Source: Diphasiastrum complanatum
Lineage: Eukaryota > Streptophyta > Lycopodiopsida > Lycopodiales > Lycopodiaceae
Reading direction: 5' to 3'
Length of the DNA stretch: 64,000 nt
NCBI GenBank assembly: GCA_029204225.1
Contig: CM055102.1
Location: 4,951,520-5,015,519 of the forward strand
Every line of letters begins with the position of its first letter. The stretch's first letter is position 1. The notes beneath the pieces were generated by a model, which was not told where the DNA came from, searched no databases, and was given only the letters and a program-made list of their open reading frames with translations. Positions 33,502 to 43,260 of this stretch are shown here, piece by piece. The position numbers were made by a program, and so were the translations under genes.

Positions 33502-33985
33502 TGTTACGTCCATGTCCTGTATGAGGGAATCGGTACAATTCCTGACATGGATAGCTGGTCGCTGCAGTTGTATATGGTTATTGGTTATGCCTCGTCATTA
33601 TGGACTTGGCCTGTAAAGTAATTAATAATCATATGAGGGACACCTATTATTGGACATAGGAGCACATGCATAGTGAATGACTGCTTCAATGCAAGAATAG
33701 GAGGTCAATAGCTCAATATAGGTTGCATGGGAATCCTAGGGAGAATATTCTCTCTATCTTGGAGAGAATATATCCAATGGAAACTTGCCCATCTCCCTAT
33801 TGTGAATTCAAATTCTCGAGCCAGTTTCTCCTCTCCTCTCTTGTGTTCTTCACTATGGCTTGGAGGGCTAGATCCAGGAGGAAACTCCAGGAGGGATCTA
33901 GGTATGGATGGGTGATTTTGCTCCACAGGTGTCCTTTTGGTTGTTTTGCAACATGATCCAGTCAAATCTTCATAAGGCGATTCTT
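33502..33985 (+). repeat. Start of a chromoviral 3' LTR
   Basis: The LTR begins TGTTACGTCC right after the polypurine tract. At about 33985 it gives way to LINE sequence without an obvious CA end, so it is truncated at about 480 bp. Only one copy is in the window. Confidence 0.6.
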
Positions 33986-34530
33986 GCACAGCCGTTGCTA
34001 TAGCCAGAGATGGAGGATTTCGTGTCCTTAGATAGCAGTCTCATGTTCTTCCTTCTACCGCGTCTCACTCTTCTCGCAAGCGTGGTAACATTGCCCTCTC
34101 CCGGGATGAGCCTTATACTTTGGCAGATGTTGTTGTTGTTGATCCCATGCGTGGTGACCTGTTGTCTCGCTCTGCCTTCATACTAGGAGAAGCGGCAGGG
34201 GTGGCAACACAAGAGAAGGAAAAAAACTACTCCAATTGGCTACCGATCCTTTTATCCCCATGGCAATTGAGACATATGGCACCTTGCATCGACGCTTTGA
34301 GGAATTTCTTTGCATGTGTTCCCATCGAGCGGCAGAGTGTCAAGGTATTCCAAGGTATATTCTTGTGGCTTCTTTCAAATAACTCATTTCCATTGCCTTG
34401 CAACGTGCTTAGGCCCTGTCAATCTTACAACGGGCGACGGTGACTGGGTTTGCTACATCTCATCTCCCTTCATTAGCCGACTCACCACCACTTCACTTTT
34501 CTGATCTGTTGCAGTCAATTGGCAAAGTCC
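33986..34530 (+). pseudogene. LINE ORF2 C-terminal end
   Basis: Reading the plus strand: LADVVVVDPMRGDLLSRSAF, ATQEKEKNYSNWLP, then in the next frame DPFIPMAIETYGTLHRRFEE, FLCMCSHRAAECQGIPRY and ISIALQRA. This series (VVDPTR, PFA.ETYG.L, F...C...A, VSIALQR) is the conserved end of ORF2 in LINE elements of many land plants, after the RT domain. A frameshift lies at about 34243 and a TAG in the ISIALQRA block. As usual for LINEs, the copy is cut at the 5' side. Confidence 0.72.
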
Positions 34531-34790
34531 TGTTGACATCATCATAGTTTTTGCACCTTTTTTTTTAAAGCCGGGGTCTGAACTAATCCTAGTTGTGATG
34601 CAAGCTTTGCTCTTGTTTGAGCTTATGTTTTGTTAAACTTTTCCTTGGGGACGTATATATCTTTTTCATCAATGTAACTATTAGTATCAGTTTTTTTAAT
34701 AAATAAATGCACCCGGGTGGTTCTTCTTCTTCTTCATGGCTTGCGTATGAGGAGGCGCATCCATTTCCTTCAAAAAAAAAAGAAAAAAAT
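34531..34790 (+). repeat. LINE 3' UTR and A-rich tail
   Basis: Non-coding sequence after the LINE stop, containing aataaataaatg at about 34698 and ending in an A-rich tract (aaaaaaaaaagaaaaaaatg) at 34766-34787. The tract is followed by unrelated sequence. No target-site duplication could be matched because the 5' junction is unclear. Confidence 0.5.
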
Positions 34791-34994
34791 GATTTTGGGT
34801 GCGCTCGAATGGTAGGTCACTCTAAATTCCGCCCCCAAAAAAATAGAAGTTGGTTGTTGGATTTGGCCCCACCAAAGGAAATCCGAAAGTTCGCAGAAGT
34901 GTTAGAGGATCACGCCTCCAAGGATTCTCTTTCGCTGTCCTTATCTTTCACGAATCTCGCACTACTTACTGCCACTCCATCTTCTCCAAGCGTC

Positions 34995-35070
34995 CACTTC
35001 GACGTCAGCCACGCGTCAGATTTGACCCTTTGGAAAGTTTGAAGAGGCCGATCTTGTACACGTGGAGGAA
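34995..35070 (+). promoter_or_regulatory. Cluster of ACGT elements upstream of the bZIP gene
   Basis: Within 70 bp lie GACGTCA (35001-35007, a C-box-like core), ACGCGTC (35011-35017) and a palindromic CACGTG G-box (35059-35064, context TACACGTGG). ACGT cores are the DNA sites bound by plant bZIP proteins. They are 270-340 bp upstream of the proposed TATA box. Binding is inference; the motifs are seen directly. Confidence 0.55.
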
Positions 35071-35333
35071 TCTGAATAGTTTGGAAATATCCGACGGTGT
35101 CGGGCTTAAACTCGTAGCGTGCCACTGAGGTACAGGGGGCAGCACGCCTCCCTTCCTTCCTATTCAAGCATTCTGCACAGAGCTCTGAGTTTCCTTCCTA
35201 TTTGCCTTCGGGGTCTGATTAACCATTGAAAAGTGTCCGCGTGGCAAATTTGCCACTTGTCGAAATCCAATCTGGCCGACTGAGATAACGTTGGGAGGTT
35301 GGTTGTTGTTTTGGGCTTCCTTTTACTGCACAG

Positions 35334-35340
35334 TATTTAA
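35334..35340 (+). promoter_or_regulatory. TATA-like box of the bZIP gene
   Basis: TATTTAA in the context cagtatttaagcaagc, 51 bp before the first upstream ATG and 328 bp before the bZIP start. Transcription would begin at about 35365. No other TATA-like site is better placed. Confidence 0.5.
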
Positions 35341-35384
35341 GCAAGCTTTGTGCTTAGAAGTAGCTGAAATTTTTTCCATTTTCC

Positions 35385-35540
35385 ATGGGTTTGCTATCTT
35401 TTCCCATCTTGGGCATCAGATTTTCGGTTTCTAACAGTCTTGGCAGGTACAGACAGGACTCAATTGATGGCAAATGCAGCAGAAAGTTGTATTCTTTGGG
35501 GAAAAGAAAAGCAACAGATGATCAAAGGGGCAAAGTTTAG
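35385..35540 (+). other. Upstream ORF 1 of the bZIP gene, 51 codons
   Basis: ATG at 35385 opens a frame that starts MGLLSFPILGIRFSVSNSLG, is basic in its second half, and stops with TAG at 35538. It lies wholly in the 5' leader if transcription starts near the TATA-like box. Group S1 bZIP genes of flowering plants carry a conserved sucrose-responsive upstream peptide. This peptide does not show that conserved C-terminus, so any regulatory role is a guess. Confidence 0.4.
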
Positions 35541-35562
35541 AAGTATTTCTTTTATTAGATGA
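35467..35562 (+). other. Upstream ORF 2 of the bZIP gene, 31 codons
   Basis: ATG at 35467 lies inside upstream ORF 1 in another frame and encodes MANAAESCILWGKEKQQMIK followed by 11 residues, stopping with TGA at 35560. Very short frames from ATG 35562 (MQPQGR) and about 35584 (MSSK) follow before the main start. At least four upstream ATGs would be met by a scanning ribosome. Confidence 0.4.
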
Positions 35563-35667
35563 TGCAGCCACAAGGCAGATGAGATGAGCTCAAAATAGAA
35601 GTTTGATTTCCTGTTAGTTTCCTGCTTGTCACAGGTTTCCTGCAAATTAGGACCAAAGGCCTGAGTG

Positions 35668-36186
35668 ATGGAAGATTTTGAGAGAGGACTGACAGTGGCA
35701 GTGGATGTGAAACCCTCAATTGCATCTGGCAGAGCAATGGGAGCAGTGGACCTATTGGGTTTGCAGCTACCCTCCAGTTCCACCTCTGATGATGATCAGC
35801 AAGGAGTAGATGAGAGAAAGCAGAAGCGCATGCTGTCAAACAGAGAATCCGCAAGACGTTCGCGCCAAAGAAAGCAACAGTACCTGGAAGAGTTGAGAGA
35901 GCAGGTGCTGGAACTTCGAGCTGAGCACAGTCAAATGTTGAGCAAGGTGAGCGCCGTGTCTCAGCAGTTTGCTCAGTTGACTCAGGAAAATCAGTTCCTT
36001 CGTATTCATGCCATGGATCTTAGCCAACAATTACAGCGTCTAAATCAAAATATCACAATTCAGCAGACTGGAGGCTTCAATTCACTGGATCATATAGGCG
36101 TTGGTCAGTTGGATATGCCTGTTACAAGCATGATCTTTGTACATTCATCACAACCTGCCAAGCACAACATACTACCACTTCCTTAG
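35668..36186 (+). CDS. Group-S-type bZIP transcription factor, 172 aa, intronless
   Basis: This is the only intact host gene I can identify. I chose ATG 35668 because it is the first in-frame ATG and gives a family-typical length (S-type bZIPs are often 145-180 aa). Residues 1-45 are variable; the basic region is KQKRMLSNRESARRSRQRKQ (about residues 51-70), with the invariant N-x7-R. A leucine zipper of about six heptads follows (YLEELREQVLELRAEHSQML, then VSAVSQQFAQLTQENQFLRI and LSQQLQRLNQ), followed by a short tail. The protein should bind ACGT sites in the nucleus as a homo- or heterodimer, usually with group C partners. The single exon is typical of group S. Upstream ATGs suggest translational control. 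The last 25 residues come from one unit of a tandem duplication. Confidence 0.9.
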   Translation: MEDFERGLTVAVDVKPSIASGRAMGAVDLLGLQLPSSSTSDDDQQGVDERKQKRMLSNRESARRSRQRKQQYLEELREQVLELRAEHSQMLSKVSAVSQQFAQLTQENQFLRIHAMDLSQQLQRLNQNITIQQTGGFNSLDHIGVGQLDMPVTSMIFVHSSQPAKHNILPLP

Positions 36187-36288
36187 CTCCGAGTATCTAG
36201 AATTCCCTATTACAAGCAAGACTTTCTGTACATTCCTCGCAACCTGTAAATCAAAATATACTGCCACTTCTCTAGCTCTGAGTCTTGA
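36111..36288 (+). repeat. Tandem duplication across the bZIP stop codon
   Basis: Two diverged units of about 89 bp lie head to tail (36111-36199 and 36200-36288). Shared landmarks are cct(g/a)ttacaagca, tgtacattc(a/c)tc(a/g)caacctg, actaccacttcc/actgccacttct and tagctc. The bZIP stop TAG is in unit 1 at 36184; the matching TAG in unit 2 (36273) is out of frame by a one-base insertion. Unit 2 is now 3' UTR. Confidence 0.75.
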
Positions 36289-37480
36289 CTTCTATATGTA
36301 CATGTACTTTCCTTGTTGGGCTGGGCACACTAGTTTACGATGCTGAGAAATTTGAACCTTTTTTGACATTGATGTGAAGCTATTTGCTTCATACATCTAC
36401 TAGGAGCTGTGCATTACATTGCAGCTAGTGAAGAGCTTATTAAGCTAATGATGTGTACACGTATTGAACTTGCATGAAACATTAGTTCTTTTTTGTTGTG
36501 AGCACACATGAAGAGAACATTGGAGTACATGTATGTGAAGGATTGCTCTCAGTTTACTTGGTATGTATTCTTTAAAAGTTTTGAAACATATGAAACCTAA
36601 ATGTTTCAAACAAGTTCTAAACATCTCAAACAAAGCTTCAAACGATTGAAACGATGTCGACCTTTTTCTAAGTATCTTTTTGAAAGTTTTGTCAAATCCA
36701 AGAGTTCTTTAAGAGTTGGGAGTTTATATTTATATTGTGAAAGTGAATGAAATGATGTAAATTGAACAAAGGTTCAAAATTTAGAGTTCAACAGATCGAG
36801 TTTTTTTAAAATGATAATTTGGGACTATTTTCAAGATGATGGCTATAGTTCAATTATATAATCTAACATGTAATTACTCTATTCCCACAAATTTGTGCAT
36901 TTATTCACAATTAATGATGCTAATTTGACTTTAATCAGTAGCAACATATGCTAGATTAATCTTCATTGCATTAACTTACTACATTACCTTGATGTCTACT
37001 TAGAGATGCAACATTAGTTATGGTTGTTAGCAAGTACACATCTCTATCCATAGTCTTCTAGTACTAAACACTTGATGGTGGATTTGTATGGGTCTATGAG
37101 TAAGTCATTGGGGAACTGGATGACGTGGCCCAGATAGGCTGCAGAGGTGTCCAGTGAGGTGTCATAGAGTGCACTACTAGTGGTGCATGGGCCTTCGAGG
37201 GTATAAGTATACCTATTGGGCTCTCACTAGTGTATGCTTGATAGCATGACCGGTGGCAGGATGCTACTGGTGTGATGCCTCATTCCTCTTTGAGTGATTG
37301 ATCCATAGCTTGGGGGCTAGATTCGTTCGATCTAGGTTTGATTGGGTTGGTTTGTCCACCATCAGGTTCCCTTGTGTTGCTTGTGATTGGCATGCTTAGA
37401 ATAGGATCCTTGGATTGAGGACTTTATACCATCCGTGCTCTGAGAGACTTTTTGGCCAATTACAATTGTTTAGCGTGATT
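36289..37480. other. bZIP 3' flank and non-coding DNA
   Basis: The first 200 bp or so are probably bZIP 3' UTR. Beyond that I see A+T-rich DNA with no frame or motif worth naming. From about 37080 to 37480 the base composition becomes more G+C-rich and matches the downstream flank of ORF-X, so it may be the 3' non-coding part or LTR of G1c. Confidence 0.4.
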
Positions 37481-40115
37481 TTGTCTAGTGGGATGCCGCA
37501 TTCCGCCCATTTGGTTCGTCGTGAGCATCTCGACCTGGAGTTGATGAGGACTCGTCACATATGCCCTGATGACCGCAGGGTCGCGCTCGAACAACTGATG
37601 GCGCCACTCTGGTTGTGGTTGGAGGGCGAGGAGTGCTTATAGTTCTTGTCCCTTGATGGTCTGCACCAAAAATGAAATCTACCAGCCGCCTCTGGAAGAC
37701 TTGTGTGGGGATATTTTGATAGGAATTCATTAATCTTCTCCTCCACGAACTTTGGGCGTCGGAAGGCGCGGCTGGCAGATATGGATCGCGAGCCTCGTGA
37801 GGATGAGGCTTGTCCCTCTCCTTGGCACTGACTAAAACCCTTGTCTTGGCCCTAAGCTTGTGTGTCTGCTCTGGTATTTGGGGGCCCTTGGTCATGCGCG
37901 CATGACCCCCGGTCCTAACTGATTCCCCCTGCTACTTGTTGGCCTTGATCTTGGCTCGTGCTTGGCTGTGCAGCATCAAAGGAAGGTGGCGTTGGAATTA
38001 CCACCGGGGCTGGATGAGATTTCTGTTCCATAAACTTTTGACAAGCTTTGAGAGCTTGTTTTGCCTGGGCGAGCTCTTGATTTGCATTGGCCCGATACTT
38101 GTCGAACTCTGCCTGGTAGCTATTCAGGGTTTGGCTATATACCTGCACCTAATACCTGAAAAGATTCATCTCTACCTGAGAGAGTGGCCTTGAATCAGGT
38201 GTGGGTTGAGCTAACCAAACGAGTTTTTCCTGTTGTAAACCTTGCACCTTCGCTCCCAAGCGTGCATTTTCCGTTTCATAGATCTGCAGCTGTGCTTGGA
38301 GGGGGGCAAGTCCCTGGGAGGCTTTCGACTGAAGCTCCTGCACTTTGGCTGAAGCATTATGTACTACCTTGAAGAGGCTTTGGATGTACGTGTTTAAGCC
38401 ATCTTCTTTTTGTTGCAGCTTTTGGATCTCCTGTCGCCCACTGAGCTCATGTTGTTGAGCTATTTGCAGTTCCTGCTGCAGCTTCTGAATCTCGGTTCGC
38501 AGCTGCGTGTTGCTTGTGGCTAACTTCAGTGCCCGGTTGTCCAGAGAGGTTCAGGCTACTACCGCGTCCTGGATGAAGGTTCCCAAGGCTTGGTAGGCCA
38601 TCAATAAGTCCATTGGAATAGCCGGTACGCTTACAATGACAGGGGCTTGTGATGTAATGGCCCCGACGACTTGTACTGTATCGTCATCCTCCTCCTCTAT
38701 GAGCTTCTCCGGTGTTGTTTGGCCATCAGGTGCGGTGGGATCAGCACGATCTGGCGATGGAATGAAAACTGTCTATACAAATGCGTCATCAGGCAATGGT
38801 TTGTCGCCCTCGACAACTTTTGATGGAGAAGTGGGGGGTGTGAAGAAAGCAGAAGTGGAGACAGAGAGAGGGACAGTTTGTCCAAAAGAGAGAATGGGAG
38901 GAACAGAGGGGAACTGTAGGCTGGTGTGGAGGACGGAAGGAGAAGAAGGGGGAGATGCCGGCGGTGTGAAATTGATGACTTGCATCCAAGCCAGGGTGTT
39001 GGGAGATTGTGAATCAGCATGATTGAACTAAAGAGGGACAATGGTGGAAGCAGGGGGGATGGAAGAAGCGATGGTAATGGAAGAGGTGGTAGAAGATGGA
39101 ACAAAGGTAGAAGCAGTATCTACAGAGGATATGGAAATGGAATCAGAAGCAGCAGTTGCGGGTTGAACAAAAGAAATAGAAACGGAAACAGAAACAGTAG
39201 TAGAGGGTTGTATAGAAGAGGAGGTGGCGGTGGTAGAAGCAGGAAATATTAGTGGTGTCTGGTAGCAGGTGGAGATGAAGAGGAGGGGGCAGCGCCATGC
39301 ATTCGCTTGTTGGCCGTTGTGTTAGTGACTGTAGACTGGGTGGAGTTGGAAGCAATTGATTACGGTGGATACAAGTTAGTGTATGGAACGGTGGCTGAGA
39401 GAATGTTGGAACGGTAGAAGTCGTGCACTCTCGCCTCGAGAAGTGCGCAGACGAAGTTACACATCAGGGGACCTGCTACGATACGCTCGCGAGAGTTAGG
39501 TTTGATAGAAATGGTTAGTTCTTGAATAAGAAAATTATGCCAATCATATGGCACTACTGTGGGGCCAAGGAATCCCAAGAAGGACTCCACAATTTGACTG
39601 AGCAACTTGGATTGGATGCGATTCTTGCGAATGTTGAAACAACCATAAAGTTGTTCAATAGATGTGTAGGTGCCTGGATTATTGGGTCCGTGATAGCCTC
39701 TATTAAGTACCCGTTGTTAGTTTGGATTGGAATCTCTGGGGCAGTCTGGGTGACGGAAGGTTTTATCAGGGCTTTTGCCTGACGATGAGAGATTGGCTGG
39801 CGGTCACCAGACATAATGCCGACAGTGACCATCGAGTCCACGTTTATCCGTATCTTGTATGTGGTACCCTGGTACAGAAAGTGGAAACACGACTTCGTCC
39901 CATGTGGCGTAAGCGTGAAGGGCGAGGCCCATGTTAATGTCAGAGCTGAAAAGCGTTGGATTAAAACTCATTGCTTCAAGAAGAGGACCCCCAGCCATCT
40001 GAAGCCATGGTTTGATCAGGGCATTAGAAGGCAAGGGCCAAATATGGGTGGCTGATGGTATTTCACGCTGGATCACCTTCTTGGTGCCAGAGTCGTCAGA
40101 AGATGAGGAGGCCAT
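37481..40115 (-). pseudogene. ORF-X of G1: long coiled-coil protein downstream of pol
   Basis: Minus-strand reading, about 870 codons in three frames. It starts at ATG 40115 (MASSSSDDSGTKKVIQREIP) with an unrecognised N-terminal domain (LKP-type stretches such as NALIKPWLQMAGGPLLEAMS and RIVAGPLMCNFVCALLEARV). From about 39250 one frame holds a Ser/Thr-rich linker, a Pro/Ser-rich linker (FTPPASPPSSPSVL), an acidic patch (EKLIEEEDDDTVQVV), then about 200 residues of Gln/Lys/Leu coiled coil (IQKLQQELQIAQQHELSGRQ, LQAQLQIYETENARLGAKVQ) and a block FRRPKFVEEKINEFLSKYPH related to RRPISVEDQIQSFL at 5150 and 63780. The 39250-37555 frame has only five stops (four TAG, one TGA). There is no visible signal peptide or transmembrane helix. 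It follows the pol stop of G1c by 790 bp. The function is unknown; an env-position accessory or a captured host gene are both possible. Confidence 0.6.
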
Positions 40116-40904
40116 GTTAGTAGTGATAGTGGTAATAATTAGAATCTGTTAAAAAGAAAGAGGTGGAAAACAGTAGAAACACAATGGAAACAATAAAAGT
40201 ACTAAAAACGGAAAAACAGTGGAAAACAGGTAATGGAAAGTGGCAACAGTGGTTCTGAGCACAGATCTTGGTTTAGAGTGTGCAGATGATGGCTGGCATG
40301 GAATTTGGTCGCATTCGGAGAACTTGAAAATTTTGATCGAAAATTGGGCACTAGGCAAAGTGACAAATGACTCGAATTCTGCCCTTATATTGAGGAATTT
40401 AGAGTGCGTACTAGGTGACTTTCCCTTGCTCAGTTCCACTCAAATTTTTGCAGGGACCTTCTTCACAAAATTCTAAGACCTCAGGAAAGTCTACGAGAGT
40501 TCAAAAGGTGATTTGACTGCCCTACGAAGATTCTCGAGGATTCGAACAGTCTGCAAGGGGTCAATCCTCGCAGGAAGTAAATTCTTGCACAAATTACTCC
40601 AGTGGTTGGATTTTCAAGATCAGACCATGTAGACAGGCTAATTTCACTGTTCGAATTCCATTTATGCCCGTTGCGAAGGTTGGTTTGATGCCCTTGATGC
40701 TCTACAAAGCTTCCATAGATTCTGCTCTTTAGAACCCTCGCAAACACTAGAAAGTGATGATTTTTCTATCAGTAACTCTCGCAAAGATTTTCATAGATGC
40801 ATATGAGTGGATCTAGCTTGATCTATCTTGATTTTCCTAGATCTGAATGTGATGGCCTTGCAGATGAACTTTTCGTGACATTCCATCACCAACCTGGATC
40901 TGTC
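40116..40904 (-). other. Spacer between G1c pol and ORF-X
   Basis: Non-coding sequence of 789 bp between the pol stop and the ORF-X ATG. In minus-strand sense it contains a TATA-like ctcaatataagggc at about 40390 and a pyrimidine-rich stretch just before ATG 40115. It could hold a splice acceptor or internal promoter for ORF-X. Alternatively it could be an LTR, in which case ORF-X would start a different element. I favour the first reading because G1a and G1d join ORF-X to G1 in the same order. Confidence 0.4.
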
Positions 40905-42340
40905 TCACTGAGGTGGCCAATACTTATGTAATCGGCTACCGTTGATGGGTGTGTCGAAAGGCGTCCCATCTAGCTTCTCCAAGTTCACGGCTCCATGATT
41001 AAGAATCTCTTTGATTCGATAAGGACCTTCGCCTGTGAACTTTAATTTTCCTTTGATCGTCTTGGTCTTATACATAAGGACTAGATCTCCGGTTCAAAGA
41101 TCTTTCTTTTGTAACATGCGATCGTGCCATGCTTTGCATCCTTCTTTTTTCATTTCCAGTGCATGCACAACTAGTAAGCGTATTTCACAGAGCTTATGCA
41201 GAGCTTCATGGCATAATTGTAGAGATCTGGACTCATCAAGACGTTGCGTTGTGGCAATCCTTAACGAGGGTACCAAAAACTCCACTGGCATTACAGCATC
41301 CTGACCATAAACCAATTGAAATGGCGTTTGATCAGTGCTCACCTTATATGCTGTCATGAATGCCCACAGAGCAGCATGTAACTTGTGTTCCCAATCCGAT
41401 CTGCTAGCTTCAACTGTTTTCGTGAGTACGCTACACAGGTACTTATTGGATGACTTTGCTTGCCCATTATCGTGAGGATAATAAGGCGTACCAGTTCTAT
41501 GAATCACGAAGAATTCCTCCAACAGGACCTTGATGGTCTCGCTAACTATCTCCATCGGGCATCCAAAGCGCACAATGATATTTTCATAAAGAAACTTGGC
41601 AGTGGTCCTGGCATCAGCTACTCTTATTGCCTTGGCTTCGACCCACTTGGTGAGGTAGTCTGTGGCCACGATTATATATCGGATTCGGGTACTTCTGGCT
41701 GCAGGGTGAATTGGACCAATATAATTCAATCCCCACTTTTCAAATGGTGCTTGGGCTAAGACCGGGTGTAGAAGGTCATAATTTAATCTCGTTGGTCTCC
41801 TCGCCCTTTGGCACATCACATTTCTTCAGGTATTTTGCCGTATCTATATGAATCGTAGGCCACCAGCACCTTGATTGCAGGATCTTGTGAACTGTAATGT
41901 CGGATGCAAAATGACCTCCACACATGTCTTCATGTGAGAGCGAAATGATTTGGGTGGTCTCATGAGGAAGAATACATCGCCGAAGGATCCTAGTTGGTCC
42001 TCTTTGGTACAATTGGCCGGCAATCAACTAATAAGGTCTAGCTTTCAAGATCAACTTCCGCTGTTCCGCCTTTGGTAGAGATATTCAACTATGTCAGCGG
42101 CCTGTTTCGGTATTGTGTCTCATCATCAGATTGGGTTGCAGTTTTCTTTCCCTTGATTCGCGACACATGATCTACCATGTAGTGTTGCTTTCCCTTGCGA
42201 ACCACTATCCAAAAATCAAACTCCAACAACAGAAGTAACCATCGAGTGATTCTCCTAGTGTTGCAGGTTTTGTTAACAAGATAGAGCAAGGGTTGATGGT
42301 CCGTATAAAAGACAAAGTGTGTGGCCTTACTAGTTGGTTT
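40905..42340 (-). pseudogene. G1c RNase H and integrase; integrase catalytic residues lost
   Basis: Minus-strand order: RNase H core (FYTDHQPLLYLVNKTCNTRR, LLEFDFWIVVRKGKQHYMVD), the HHCC finger (SHEDMCGGHFASDITVHKIL, WWPTIHIDTAKYLKKC), then a 241-codon open integrase frame (41819-41097) and a C-terminal barrel-like end (LKFTGEGPYRIKEILNHGAV, GSRLHKYWPPQ) with stop TGA at 40905. There is no chromodomain, as expected for this branch. In the core the first Asp is Asn (KWGLNYIGPI), the second is in IVSETIKVLL where Asp is expected, and the Glu is Lys (DNGQAKSSNK). It is the only copy with the pol 3' end, and shows what follows it. Confidence 0.9.
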
Positions 42341-43260
42341 GGATTTCAAGCCCTTAGAGGCTGTTCAGGGCCTCCTCTACCCTCTAACACCTCCTCCGCT
42401 AGTTGTGAACAGTCCAAACACAAAAAAAATACAGGAAACTAACTCTAAACACCCAAAAATCCACCTAAAACTACTCTAAAATCAAGAATTAGCTAGCCCT
42501 CCCGCCTGTCAACAAGGGTTAGAACGGTAGATAGGTACCTAACTATGTAAAGATGCTACTCTTAGATTGTTCTCTACTTTTTCTCTAACTCTACCAGCAC
42601 TAACACTACTCACCCCTAACTCTACTCCACTAAACTAACATTTATCATGATTTTGTGAAGGGAAGAGAGAGTAGAAAAGAGAGATGGAGAGAAAGAGAGA
42701 AAGAGGAAGAGAGATTTGAGATGGAGGTTAGCTTAATATCATTGCTTATGGAAAAACATTAACTAGCAAAAACTAAGAACATAGCAAATGGGAAACAACA
42801 CACAAATCATCACAAAAGCATAAGCAAAGAGTGATTAGCAGCTTGAGCTCCCAAAATGGTAGAGTCTCATCCTCTCTATTAAGCATGAAAATAGAGTACA
42901 AATGGTGCCTTTATAAATGGGGAAGGCCCTTGTCCCAAAATCCTATTGCCTAATATTCACAATGATCTTATCCATTCATCTTGGACCCAACTTGATCCAA
43001 GGGTCCACAAAAAGAACATTAGAAGTCACAAGATTGATGTGAGTCCAAAATTGGACCCAACTCTAAAAAAGTAAACTCTAAGTTCTAACTTGACTTTGGG
43101 CCTCAAGTTTTATTTTAATTACAAAGGGCCCAAGTCTATTATTTCTATTTACATTTGTCTTGCGTGCTCATTGGGCCATGAACTTATACACACAAGAAGC
43201 ATGCCCTTACAACACATTTATTATTGAATTTATTTATTTGCTGTGTTGGGAATATCCCCA
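42341..43260 (-). repeat. Probable LTR of an unassigned element
   Basis: In minus-strand sense the region starts TGTTGGGGATATTCCCAACA at 43260, a palindromic LTR start seen in many plant elements. It continues through a TATA box (atttataaaggcacc at about 42912) into a pyrimidine-rich R/U5-like stretch. I cannot fix its 3' end. The sequence just outside the start is not purine-rich, so the link to the chromoviral integrase end at 43870 is not shown. Confidence 0.5.

Noticed and set aside
35385-35540. Sucrose-control upstream peptide of group S1 bZIPs
   Set aside because: The peptide present does not have the conserved C-terminal residues of that peptide, so I call it only an upstream ORF.
37415-37895. 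Possible separate gene with Arg/Pro-rich frames on both strands
   Set aside because: The minus-strand frame continuing the coiled coil explains part of this region. The other frames overlap it and have no family match.
38636-39252. Plus-strand frames of 128 and 77 codons
   Set aside because: They are antisense to the Pro/Ser/Thr-rich linker of ORF-X, have Gly/Arg-rich low-complexity composition and no motif.
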